Notes under the pieces: generated by a model | What the model saw: only the letters and a program-made list of their open reading frames with translations | Databases searched by the model: none | What the model was told of the DNA's origin: nothing | From: Hominisplanchenecus_A murintestinalis | Lineage (GTDB): Bacteria; Bacillota; Clostridia; Lachnospirales; Lachnospiraceae | Reading direction: 5' to 3' | Assembly: GCF_943193015.1 (NCBI RefSeq) | Contig: NZ_CALPCM010000012.1 | Span: 14,920-78,919, forward strand | DNA length: 64,000 nucleotides | Shown here: one piece after another, positions 1 to 9,700 of the stretch | How the letters are laid out: every line of letters starts with the position of its first letter | How positions within the stretch are numbered: position 1 is the stretch's first letter | Position numbers and translations under genes: made by a program

Positions 1-484
1 AAATCTTGCCGGGGCGCAGAAGCAGACAGCCATAGTAAGCGCCGATTTTCTTCCCGGTCAATGGATTTGTAACTTTCTCTTTTAGCGTGTCAAACCCTAC
101 ACGGTCCCGCAGCACTTCCAGAAAATGAAGGACTGTTGTCTCACCTGCGTAGGGCTCTTCAAGCTTCATATAATTGTTCGCTCTGGTACGGATGTCCTCT
201 ACATTCTGCATATCATCATTCACACGCTTGATGACATGATGGCAGGCAGAACAGAGCGTCACCAGATCCTGATGCTTCTCTTTTGCTTCATTTAAAGCAC
301 GCACGGAAGAAAGCTTCGTGGCAATCTCGTCGCTGCCCAGCGGGTAAACGCCTCCGCAGCACTGCCAGTTCTCAATCTCTTCCAGTTCAAATCCCAGCGC
401 CTTCGCTGAGGCTCTGGCATAAGCATCCAGGTCTTTCGCCTTTGTTCTCAGGGTACATCCCGGATAGTAACTGTACTTCATCAT
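1..484 (-). CDS. HdrB-like CCG-domain iron-sulfur protein (3' end cut by window edge)
   Basis: The first 161 codons of a minus-strand gene are present and the rest lies outside the window. The protein begins MMKYSYYPGCTLRTKAKD and carries the cysteine pattern of a CCG domain: Cys10, Cys42-Cys43 followed by Gly-Gly, and Cys78-x-x-Cys81. A second CCG block seems to begin at the window edge (YYGCLL). This is the signature of heterodisulfide reductase subunit B and related subunits that bind a non-cubane Fe-S cluster and take part in electron transfer. The start at 484 is preceded by AAAGGA about 8 nt upstream; a second ATG follows directly. It lies 110 bp downstream of the dehydrogenase gene on the same strand. 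Which electron-transfer complex it belongs to cannot be told, because downstream partners are not visible. Confidence 0.85.
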   Translation of the reverse strand, partial: MMKYSYYPGCTLRTKAKDLDAYARASAKALGFELEEIENWQCCGGVYPLGSDEIATKLSSVRALNEAKEKHQDLVTLCSACHHVIKRVNDDMQNVEDIRTRANNYMKLEEPYAGETTVLHFLEVLRDRVGFDTLKEKVTNPLTGKKIGAYYGCLLLRPGKI

Positions 485-518
485 TATGTTGTCCTTTCTT
501 CTAAAAATTATGGGATAC

Positions 519-565
519 GCTGCGGCCCGACCGCTCCTCCAATGGAATAACAGATAAGCCGCAGC
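519..565 (-). terminator. Possible weak terminator/attenuator hairpin
   Basis: GCTGCGGC (519-526) and GCCGCAGC (558-565) form an 8-bp perfect stem with a 31-nt loop, between the dehydrogenase stop and the HdrB-like start. Read on the minus strand it is followed after about ten bases by a short T-run. The long loop and displaced T-run make it weak; read-through into the HdrB-like gene is possible. Confidence 0.3.
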
Positions 566-594
566 AGTTTTCCGCTGAATTTAACCGGAGAATC

Positions 595-1542
595 TTACAG
601 ATCAATCTGAGCGATAACTGCTTTCAATGCATTTGCGCTTGCCTGTAGCTGCTCAATTTCTCCCTTATTCATACGCATCGGCACTTTTCCACGGATACCT
701 TCCGGACCTACCAGAGTCAGGGTACTCAGGCATACATCTTCAATGCCATACTCGCCATGCATCATGGATGACACAGTAGCCATGGAATCCGAGGATGAGG
801 ACAGAATGCTGCACAGCTTGCATACTGCCGCGGAAATCGCATAGAAGGTAGCCCCTTTATTGGCAATAATCCTTCCGCCGGATTTCTGTACGTACTCAAG
901 CATACCCGGTTTATCCAGTTCTTCTACATCCCTGCCCATGCTGCGGAGCAGCTTGTAGTATTCATCCACGCTTACACCTGATATATACGCGCCTGTCCAC
1001 GGTACAAAAGAGGTGTCTCCATGCTCTCCAAATACATATGCGTGAATATTTTTCTGTGCAACCTTAAAATGCTCAGACAGCCCGCAGCGCAGACGCGCCG
1101 TATCCAGAAGCGTACCGGAACCTACAATCTGGTTCTCCGGCAATCCGGAAATCTTTGTAAATACGTAGGTCATAATGTCCACAGGATTGCTTACGATTAC
1201 GTAGAGTGCATTTGGTGCAGCCGCTACGATTTCCGGTGTGATGGATTTTAAAATATCCACATTTGTCTGTGTAAGCTCAATCCTTGTCTGTCCGGGTTTA
1301 CGGGCAATTCCTGAAGTAATAATAACAATATCAGAATCCTTTGCATCCGCATACTCACCGGCCGTAATCGCAATCGGGTCGCGGAAGCAGGTTCCCTGGG
1401 CGATATCCAGCACTTCACCCTCAACCTTCTGCTTGTTAATGTCAATCAGGACAATTTCTGATGCGATATCCTGTGTGGATAACGTATATGCTATCGTTGC
1501 CCCTACGCTTCCCGCACCAATAATAGTAATTTTACTGCTCAT
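595..1542 (-). CDS. L-lactate/malate dehydrogenase family protein (NAD-dependent)
   Basis: A 315-residue 2-hydroxyacid dehydrogenase of the LDH/MDH family, interconverting a 2-oxoacid and its L-2-hydroxyacid with NADH in the cytoplasm. It has the Rossmann motif GAGSVGAT near the N-terminus, an Asp at the end of beta-2 (IVLIDIN, which fits NAD), the substrate-loop motif ARKPGQTR, LLDTARLR with the catalytic Asp/Arg pair, and the proton-relay His174 in GEHGDTS. Length is normal. Overall similarity, such as GSGT before LLDTAR, is LDH-like, and such genes are usually annotated ldh in Clostridia. The substrate-specificity position is Arg81, where LDHs have Gln, so malate/oxaloacetate is a real alternative. 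The start is set by AAGGAGG 8 nt upstream. A Rex-like palindrome overlaps its probable promoter. Confidence 0.93.
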   Translation of the reverse strand: MSSKITIIGAGSVGATIAYTLSTQDIASEIVLIDINKQKVEGEVLDIAQGTCFRDPIAITAGEYADAKDSDIVIITSGIARKPGQTRIELTQTNVDILKSITPEIVAAAPNALYVIVSNPVDIMTYVFTKISGLPENQIVGSGTLLDTARLRCGLSEHFKVAQKNIHAYVFGEHGDTSFVPWTGAYISGVSVDEYYKLLRSMGRDVEELDKPGMLEYVQKSGGRIIANKGATFYAISAAVCKLCSILSSSSDSMATVSSMMHGEYGIEDVCLSTLTLVGPEGIRGKVPMRMNKGEIEQLQASANALKAVIAQIDL

Positions 1543-1562
1543 AAATGTTTCCTCCTTTTTAC

Positions 1563-1582
1563 ATTGTCTTTATTTTAACAAT
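1563..1582 (-). promoter_or_regulatory. Candidate Rex-like operator in the dehydrogenase promoter
   Basis: On the minus strand a perfect TTGTTAA half-site is followed after 4 nt by AAGACAA; the outer ATTGT/ACAAT arms are inverted repeats. Rex, the NADH-sensing repressor, binds TTGTTAA-N4-TTAACAA-like sites in clostridia and commonly controls lactate dehydrogenase. One half is perfect and the other keeps only ACAA. It overlaps a -10-like TAAAAT. Function is inferred. Confidence 0.35.
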
Positions 1583-1610
1583 CATAGCAAAAAAATTATG
1601 AAACCGTGCC

Positions 1611-1661
1611 CGTTTACCGTATTCCCCGTTTATAAAATGTAAGCGGAGGGTACGGTAAACG
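1611..1661. repeat. 11-bp inverted repeat upstream of the dehydrogenase gene
   Basis: CGTTTACCGTA (1611-1621) and TACGGTAAACG (1651-1661) are perfect inverted copies around a 29-nt spacer. They lie some 70-120 bp upstream of the dehydrogenase start, beyond its likely promoter. The element could be an operator pair or a cruciform. No flanking direct repeats mark it as a transposon remnant. The rest of the gap 1543-1852 shows no gene. Confidence 0.5.
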
Positions 1662-1800
1662 TGGACGCCAAAAAACAATCCGAGTAAACCGCTTCATTAC
1701 TCCGCACTTAAGGAAGCATTCGCTCGATTTCATTACACACATCATAACACATTGATAAGAATTTAACAAGAGAATTCTGAACTTTTTTGCTTTTAAAAAA

Positions 1801-1836
1801 GTGCGCACAAATTTCTGAATTTGTGCGCACTTTTTA
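1801..1836 (-). terminator. Rho-independent terminator of the C40 peptidase gene (bidirectional in form)
   Basis: A 13-bp perfect stem (1801-1813 with 1818-1830) and a 4-nt loop are flanked by A-runs on one side and T-runs on the other. It lies just beyond the stop codon of the minus-strand peptidase gene. Confidence 0.88.
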
Positions 1837-1852
1837 TTACAAAATCCTTTTC

Positions 1853-3334
1853 TTATTTCAAGAAAACTGGCCTTCTCACATATTTAAACCCTGACGACCA
1901 CGCCTCGCCTATCACTACTCCATTTTGGCTGGAAGAACAATGTGCCACAATGAGACTTCCGTCTGAGTTCCTGCCAACCACAACTCCCACATGATTCCTG
2001 TCTCCCGCCTCAGGAGATGCATAAAATACCAAATCTCCCGGCAGCGCCTCGTTGCCGTCTACCATCTCTGAAGCATTCCACTGGGTCGTGGTATGGTTAC
2101 CGATACCGCCGTCTGTCCCGCCCAGGGCATTATAGAATGCCCAGCATACAAATCCGCTGCAGTCAAGGCCAAATCCCCTGGTCGTTCCTGTCGATACGCT
2201 TCCTCCTGCGGTAACTTTAGACGGTTCTCCCCATCTGGTATCCCAGCCCATAGCATAAGACTTTCCGCCCCAGAAATAACCGACCCGTCCTACAAGGCTG
2301 CACGCTGCTGCTACAATCGCCGCCCTTGCGTCTGACACGCCGCTTCCTGTTCCTCCGTAAGCAAAACCCTTTGCTGCGGCTGCGATTGTACACAGCCGCT
2401 TGCATTCATCCCCTGTATATTTCTCAAGAAGCTTTCTTCCGCTTTCATCCAAGTTATTCAGCTCCGCATAATCATGGATGTCCAGGGAGCAGATTTCCTT
2501 TTCCAAATCCACTTCCTTCGAAAGTTTCTTTGTAATAATCGAATCCCTGCGGACATTCATAAAGAAGAATATCTTTTCCAGCTCTTCTTTCGCTTCCGCA
2601 TCCAGGTGGATTGCTTTGCCCGAATCACCGTCCTGGACTCTCAGCACATAAACCGCGAGCACATCCTGCCAGTTCTGCACCTGAAATTCGTCCGGCTGTT
2701 CCAGCCACTGGCAAAAATCCTTTTCGACTTCTTCCATAACCTCTGAAAATTCCTCGTCGAAACTCAGATGATAAGATGCCGAAAGCTGCTCCAGATAAAT
2801 CTTATTTCCTGCGATGATATTTGCCAGGAGATTGGCGTTCGCATCCGAATGATCCTCCTGCTCCTTTGCCTGCTTCGGGCGTTTTATGGTTATCAGCCCG
2901 TTTTTCCCTTTTATTTTCTTATTTCCCTTTTTCTCTCCCGGTGTTTCAGGAGTTTCTTCCGTCGTCCCCACAGTATCCGGCTCCGTAACCGTTGGTGTTT
3001 CCGACTCTGTCTGTTTCACCGTTTCCGTCTGCACAACAGCTGCCGTCTCACTCTCCGATTCTGTTTCTGTCGGCATAGTCGTTTCTGACTCTGTGTGGGA
3101 TTCTGTCTGTGTCTCCGTCTGTGTCTCTGTTTCTGTTGGTTTCTCTGTTGGTTTCTCAGTTTCTTTCTCTGTCTGCGTCTCAGAAATACCTTCCGTAACC
3201 ATCTCTGAATCCGCTTGTCTTTCTTTGATATCTGTTATTCGCTCTGCCGCAAATACCATTCCGGGAGTCTGCAGAACCAAAGCGCCCGACAGTACCAGGC
3301 ATCCTGTCATCTTGCTTAATTTTTTTAAATTCAT
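1853..3334 (-). CDS. Secreted NlpC/P60 (C40) peptidoglycan peptidase with Thr/Glu-rich linker
   Basis: A 493-residue exported protein. Residues 1-30 form a signal peptide (basic start, hydrophobic core, VFAA end). Residues 50-130 are a low-complexity Thr/Glu/Ser tract. Residues 165-310 are a helical domain without a name I can support. Residues 335-490 are the NlpC/P60 fold with Cys392 in LDCSGFV, His448 in RNHVGVVVG and His465 in IVAHCSS as the catalytic set. Such enzymes cut gamma-D-Glu-meso-DAP bonds in wall peptides, so a role in wall turnover or remodelling is likely. AAGGAG 5 nt upstream supports the start. It lies between the dehydrogenase and a giant surface-protein gene, with its own terminator and AT-rich TATAAT-containing upstream DNA, so it is probably transcribed alone. 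Confidence 0.9.
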   Translation of the reverse strand: MNLKKLSKMTGCLVLSGALVLQTPGMVFAAERITDIKERQADSEMVTEGISETQTEKETEKPTEKPTETETQTETQTESHTESETTMPTETESESETAAVVQTETVKQTESETPTVTEPDTVGTTEETPETPGEKKGNKKIKGKNGLITIKRPKQAKEQEDHSDANANLLANIIAGNKIYLEQLSASYHLSFDEEFSEVMEEVEKDFCQWLEQPDEFQVQNWQDVLAVYVLRVQDGDSGKAIHLDAEAKEELEKIFFFMNVRRDSIITKKLSKEVDLEKEICSLDIHDYAELNNLDESGRKLLEKYTGDECKRLCTIAAAAKGFAYGGTGSGVSDARAAIVAAACSLVGRVGYFWGGKSYAMGWDTRWGEPSKVTAGGSVSTGTTRGFGLDCSGFVCWAFYNALGGTDGGIGNHTTTQWNASEMVDGNEALPGDLVFYASPEAGDRNHVGVVVGRNSDGSLIVAHCSSSQNGVVIGEAWSSGFKYVRRPVFLK

Positions 3335-3453
3335 ATGTACTCCTTACTCATATATGACTTGAAAATCAAACTGCTATATAAGCACTTCATAGAATTTTTT
3401 CTATTATATATTATACCCTTCTTACTCAAAATGCAAGAAAATCATGGAAATTT

Positions 3454-3612
3454 CACAGACTGTAACAGTTCAGCCTGCGGCTTCACTGTTACGGAATCCA
3501 GCCCATTTAAAGTTTGCTGTTCGCAAAGGGCTGGATTCTCCGGCTGAATTTACGCATTCTCACGGACTTTGCAGCAAGTGCAAAATCCTGGGCTGAACTG
3601 TTACCACAGACT
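3454..3612. mobile_element. 143-bp IS66-like MITE with 8-bp target-site duplication
   Basis: GTAACAGTTCAGCC (3462-3475) and its exact reverse complement (3591-3604) bound a 143-bp non-coding element. Immediately outside, the same 8 bp CACAGACT occurs on both sides (3454-3461 and 3605-3612). Inside are nested hairpins: GAATCCAGCCC/GGGCTGGATTC (3494-3504/3528-3538), TTTGC/GCAAA in its loop, and TTGCA/TGCAA (3568-3582). IS66-family elements are known for ends starting GTAA and for 8-bp duplications, so this reads as a non-autonomous derivative. No transposase or second copy is in the window. It fills most of the gap 3335-3709, which has no gene. Confidence 0.85.
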
Positions 3613-3670
3613 TCTATATAAAAAGCTTTACTACACATAAAAAATTGGAACTTGCATACTTAAAAACACG

Positions 3671-3703
3671 AAAATGCCCCTGGCATTTTGCCAGGGACAT
3701 TTT
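3671..3703 (-). terminator. Terminator of the giant surface-protein gene
   Basis: A 14-nt stem with one mismatch (3671-3684 with 3690-3703; core CCCTGGC/GCCAGGG) starts about 7 nt after the stop codon of the giant gene. On the minus strand it is followed by TTTTCGTG. Confidence 0.75.
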
Positions 3704-3709
3704 CACTTT

Positions 3710-6700
3710 TTAGCTTTCTTCGTCCTCTTTCTTACGCTTTTTGAAGAAGACCAGGAGCCCTATCATCAGTCCTGATACCGCCAGCACCAGGATATATTTC
3801 CCTATCTGGGTATCATCCCCGGTACGTACCGTTTCCACCGGGTCGTCTGTCTCTGTCTCTAAAGGCTCTGTGCCCGGTACATACGGCTGGTTCTTTGGCA
3901 GCGGCCATACCTCCATATCTGCGGTAATGCCCTCGCCGCCATCTTCAAGAAGCGCCGCGCCGCGGCCGATGTCCACATGTATCTGGTCAAGGGAAACTAC
4001 GTCCCGTCCCAGATAGTAGTCACGGTGTACTTCCGCCAGCTCGAACTCACTGCTGATTACCAGCTGCGGCCCTGCGGCGGGAAGCCCGCTCTCCTCTTTC
4101 CCTTCCATCGTTGTCGCATCATTGAAGTCATTGACTTTTTCTGCCAGCGCCTGGTAGTCCTCTGATGCATCATACAGCCCGGCCCCCAGCGCCGCCGCAT
4201 TGGTGGCCTGCCTTCCAGGGTACTTCACGGAGAAGGCTGCATCGTCCTTCGGCTTCATAATCGATACACGATAGCGGTACGGTGTGAGATATTCTTTGGA
4301 TTCCTTTTCCATATCTGCCACAGGGACGCGGAACATGTAGCGCCCGTCTTCCTCCGTCAGTATACGGGATTTCCCGTCCGCATCCGGCGTCTCTTTCCAC
4401 ATCTGTGCAGCCGCGTCATAGCGGTACAGGATGACATTTACTGCCTTCCTTCCCTGCTCTTCCCCGTTCCGTATGCCGTCTTTGTTTTCATCCACAAACA
4501 CACTTCCTGCCACTACGGTTTCCGTATCCAGTACATGCAGCCCAAAGTCCAGCATATCCTGCACGGTGGTGTAGCCCATGTGGTAGCTGTAGCCATAGGC
4601 GTTCTCTTTCTCTGCCGCCCCGCCCAGCCGGAAGCTCCGGGTGATGCCCTGTGCCTGGTCGGTCAGGTATCCTGCCAGATTCAGGTGGGCATAATCGTTA
4701 TCCACACTGTCGTCCCCAGCATTCAGGGGCACATAGTATGCATTGGAAGGTTTCTCCATGCGCAGCCTGTACCTGTACGGCCGCCTGGTCTTTCTGTCCA
4801 GTACGGGCACATCCCCAAAGCGGTAGTTCCCTTCCGCATCCGTGGTACAGGATGCATATGCCCGGTAGACGCCATCCTGAAGGATTCCGTCTGTCTCCTC
4901 GCCCGGCACATCTGTCTCGACAGGTGATATCCACTCCGGCTCTTCCGGCGTCTCATCGGGCTTCTTATCCGGGTCTTCCTCCCCGGTGGACGGATTCTTA
5001 TCTCCTGCTCCCTCAGATGGATCCTTATTCTCTGTTTCTGTACCTGCTTCTGTATCTGCCGTACGTTTCACCGCTTTCCTGTCCGGCGCGTTTTCATCTG
5101 TCCCGGCTCCTTCTGTGCCTTCAGACGGCTTCTTATCCGGATCTTCCCCGCCTGTGCCTTCAGGCGGTTCCTTATCAGGGTCTTCCTCTTCCTTGTCTGC
5201 AAACAACGCCAGTCCTGAGGCCGTATCCCCTTCCTCAATGTCCGTACCTTCAATCATTACGTCCAGATATACTTTATGGCCTTCCAGCCCCGGTTCTGTA
5301 CCCTGCAGGCCGTCCCAGTCCTTATCGTTCCACACGATTCCTTCGACCAGGCTTCCCCTGTAAGGCATGAACCCGGCATCAATGCCGTCATAGCTCTCTG
5401 CCAGCACAATGCTGTAGCCGTCCAGCTTGTTTTCATCTGTCTCCTCCGGATCTGCAGTCTTTGGCGCCACCAGGATTTCAGGCGTCATTTCCGTGGTCGC
5501 TTCATCCAAGTCACTGTCCATCACGCCATCTCCTGCCAGATGCCAAGTGACATCGAAGCCTTCCGGAAGCTCCGGAACCCTCAGCTTATATCCCAGGATA
5601 ACCCTGCGTTCCGTGCCGCCTGCTTCTTTCAAGATTCCGTTAGTAGGAAGTCCGTCAAACCGATAAACGCCATTCTCATCCGTTACTGCAGTGACCAGCC
5701 CGTCTTTATCCGGCACAGATACCGGTCTGTCCTCAAGGCCGTCATCGGGAACTTCACCCGCATCTCCTCCCGGATTCTCATCTGGGTTCTCACCCGTGTT
5801 TCCTCCCGGATTCTCGTCTGGGTTTTCACCCGTGTTTCCTCCTGGATTCCCGTCTGGGTTTTCACCTGTGTTTCCTCCTAGATTCCCGTCTGCTTCCGCC
5901 TCCCGGCGTTTTGCTTTCCTGCCTTCCGGCTCTGGCTCCGGTTCCTGTTCCGGCTGGGCGCTCATAAAGGAAATCCACTTATCCGCTTTTTTCCATTTGC
6001 CCTTATCCAGATAGTACTGATCCAGGAATACTTTTATGCCTGCCTGCCGCTTCTCCGTCTCCTGACGGATTCCATCGGCTTCGCCTTTCTCATCATAATC
6101 CTCTGTCCAGGCGGTTCCTGTAATGGAAGTTGTCTGGTATGGGGAGAACCCGGCATTCATGCTGCCGATATCCTCCGAGTACGCCAGGTCGTAATTCCTG
6201 CCGCCAGCCTGACGGTAATTGTAGCTGTTGCCTGAAAAACCGCCTGCAGCTTCCTTCGCAAATACCAGCCAGCCGCTGTTCTCCTCTTCGGGCCAGGACA
6301 TATGCAGCCCTTCCCACAGAAGCTTGTTGTCCTTCTCGCTGCCGTCCTCAACCATGTATTTGCTCACGGCATACTGTTTGAGCACTTTCGCCAGTATCGC
6401 ACCGTCCCCGTCTACATGAAGCCGGTAGCCTGCAAGACAGCGTGTGCCGTCGATATTCAGGGATGCCGGAAGGTTCCCAAACTTATACGTCCCGTCCTCT
6501 CCCGTCTTTTTCTCCTGCCTGAAGCCTTCTGCCTCCGTCCACCTGCCATCTTTATAGTATGCCTGGGTCAATACCAGTTCCAGTCCTTCTATCTTCTCTT
6601 CGCCTTCGCCCAGAATGCCGTCATGGTTGGCGTCTTTCCAGACTATGCCAAGCAGTGCCGCATCCTCATAGCGTTTCAGCCCTGCATCCAGCCCGTCTAT

Positions 6701-9700
6701 ATCCGTGCCCTGGCAGGCATCATAGGAGATTCCCTCCACCTCCGCCACATTGACGGGGTTTGCATTCTCCCCTGCCTCTGCAGCTACCACGATGTATTCA
6801 TCCGCCGCCGTCAGCCTGCCGCTGTCCGCATCATCCGAGATGATCCAGTCGCTGTCTTTCGCCCGGTTGCTTCCTGCCCGGTACTTCGTCACCGCATAGG
6901 TATCCCACAGGCCGTCTGCCGCGCATCTGTCCATATCGATGCGTACCTGGTAGCCATAGATTTTGAAATTGCCAAGTATGATATTCCCATCCTCGTCGTA
7001 CGCATCCTGATGGGTCGGCAGTTTATCAAAACGGTAGCCTCCTGTCACGGCATCCGTCCGGGCTTCTTTGCCTGCAAACCCGTCATCTTTCACCCAGTTT
7101 CCGTTTTCATAAATGAAACGCTCCAGCTTTACTGTCAATGCCTCTGTAACCGGTTTTTCGTCCGGATCCTGGATGCCGTCATAATTCTTGTCTTCCCAGA
7201 CCCATCCGCTGATGCTTCCCGTCGCGTAAGGCAGCTCTCCCGCATTTCCGCTGGCCTTCGTCTCCGGCGCCGCCAGCATATCGTAAATCTTTCCGTCTGG
7301 CGCCATCACGCAGTAGCTGCTGTGTGCCCGTTCGACTTCATCAGCCGCCGGGAGGAATTCCTCATCCTCCATCAGGGTCAGCGGGACTTTCATTTCATCC
7401 GGCTTTCCTTCTTCTGGCTTCGTTTCGCCCGGCTCGCCCGTTTCCGGCCCATCCTGCACTGCTTTTACACCTTCCCGGGCAGCTGCCGCATCCGGATCCT
7501 CCTGCCTTAAATCACTCCACTTGAGGCTTTCTTTTCCCTGGCGATACTTCGTCAGCGTCCAGCCCTGGTTCATGGCATCCATCCGCACCTGGTATGCTGT
7601 CAGCCGCCTTACATTCCCGACTTCCAGCATCGCAGGGATATCCGCAAACTCATACCTTCCGTTTTCGTCAGTAAGCGTCGTGGCATATCCGGCCTGGGAC
7701 TGCTCCCACTCACCCTTCTTTGACAGATAGTACTGATCCAGGTATACCGTCTGCCCTTCGATTGGGACGTCCACGGTCTTATCACTTTGCCGTATGCCGT
7801 CATAATCCTTGTCATTCCATACCCAGCCATACATGGTGGTCGTTTCCAGCTCTTTCAGGCCCACATCCGGGCCATGCGCATTGGTCCCTGTCAGGATATC
7901 ATATTCCCTGCCTGCGTATTCAAACACATATGCGCCTTTGTCATCATTCGTCCCTTTTGCCGCCTCTTTTGCCGTCACGCTGAATTCCCGTTCCGTTGTC
8001 CCGTCGCGGTCTACCAGCGGGTAATCTTCGCCTAAATCCATCGTACCCACGGCATCACTGTCGATCTCATTATCCTGCCCTTTATGGTACCAGGTGGTCT
8101 CATAACCTGTTATCTTCTCCTGGCGCGGCAGCGTCATCTTATACCCTGCCAGATACCACTTTCCTTCCTTCTCGATATGCACCGGGAGCCCTTCAAAGAG
8201 GTATCCGCCGTCATCCTCCGTAACTGCCTGTGCATATCCTGCCTGTTCTTTCGTCCACTCTCCATCTGCATCCAGGTAATACTGGTCAATGGTAAGTGTT
8301 AATCCCGGGAAGCCCTCTTCATCTTCCTGATGGATGCCGTCATACGCTTTCTCCTTCCAGATAAGCCCTGACAGGCTTCCTGTTTCCGGCCCTTTCAGGC
8401 CGCCGTCATAGCCGCCTATATTTCCGCCGCCCTGGACGATGTCATATTTAACCTTTCCTTCATTCAGGCAGTAGTCCTCATTATGCGGCTGTCTGGATGT
8501 GCTTGCCGCTGCGAAGTAATCCTTCTCCACAGGCGCCGTTCCTTTTGTCAGGTACAGGTCTGTCACTGCCAGGTCGCTGTCCACAGACGTATCCTTTCCC
8601 TGGTGGTACCTGGTGACACGGTAGCCCTCCGGAAGCTCCTTAAGCTTCAGCCTGTAGTACGTCACATGCCAGCTTCCTGCATCCGGGTCTTCATAGTAAG
8701 TCCCTACATTATTGAAGGTATAGTGCCCTGTGCTGTCTGTAACGGCTTCCCTTTCATCCAGTTTGCGGAAGTCCCCGGAATCCCGGATATACCGTTCCAG
8801 TACCACGGTTACGCCTGGAATGCCCGGCTCCGCCATATCGTCCGGATCATCTGGATCCACTTCCGTTTTGCGGATGCCGTCGTAGTCCCTGTCATTCCAG
8901 ATGATACCTTTCACCTGGATTTTCTCGAACTCTTTCAAGCCGCCGTCGTGAATCAGCCGGCTGCCGCCATCCGTCACATCGTAAAGCTTCCTTCCGTAAG
9001 GCATCAGGTTTTTGGGATCTGCCCCCTCCTGCGCCTCATTAGCCAGCACGATTGGCATCATGTCGATATCCGTCAGATAATATGCTTTCTTTCCGTCCGG
9101 CGTGTCTTTCGCCTCCGTCAGCATATCGCTGTCCAGCTCTTCGCCAAGCTCTTTATCCGGCCTGTTCTGATACTTAGTGACCGCATAGTGCGCAGGCAGC
9201 CCCTCTAAAACATCCTTATCAATGCGGAGCCTGTATCCTGCCAGGCAGGCGGGCCCGCCATCCGGCGTATAGGTGGTTTTTTCCTGGAACACGAAATTCC
9301 CGGCATCCGTAGTCGTCTTTTGGGATGTAAAACGCTCCTCCTGCTGTTTCCACTGCATTGCCTCATTATCCCAGTAATACCTCTCCACAGTCACGGCCAC
9401 GCCGCCGATGCCTGGTTCCAGCCCTTCCTGGATGCCGTTGTAGTTCCCGTCACTCCAGATCGTATCGCCCAGGAAGCCTCTTCCGGCATCTACAAAGCCA
9501 AGCCCCAGCTGCATCTTATGCTTATATCCCTGGCCAAGCGCGTCATACAGCGGCCTGCCGTCTTCTCCCAGCTCATACTGCACTTCGAAAGGCTTCGTCT
9601 GCATGGAAAGGCCGACTTTCTCCAAATCATTGTCGTTCTCTGCCGCCAGGGCACTGTCATTGTGCTTGTAAGGCGTCGGCTTTAAAATAACCGCGTCATC

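Noticed and set aside
380..410. GTTCAAATCCC-like string resembling the T-arm of a tRNA
   Set aside because: It lies inside the HdrB-like coding frame and no cloverleaf can be built around it.
1238..1642. Plus-strand frame opposite the dehydrogenase gene
   Set aside because: Antisense to a well-supported enzyme gene and without ribosome binding site or homology.
6302..7510. Long open frame on the plus strand opposite the giant gene (also others such as 17495-18835 and 8483-9208)
   Set aside because: These lie antisense to a clear coding frame with domain homology. Their products are rich in Pro, Arg, Cys and His without family motifs and lack ribosome binding sites.
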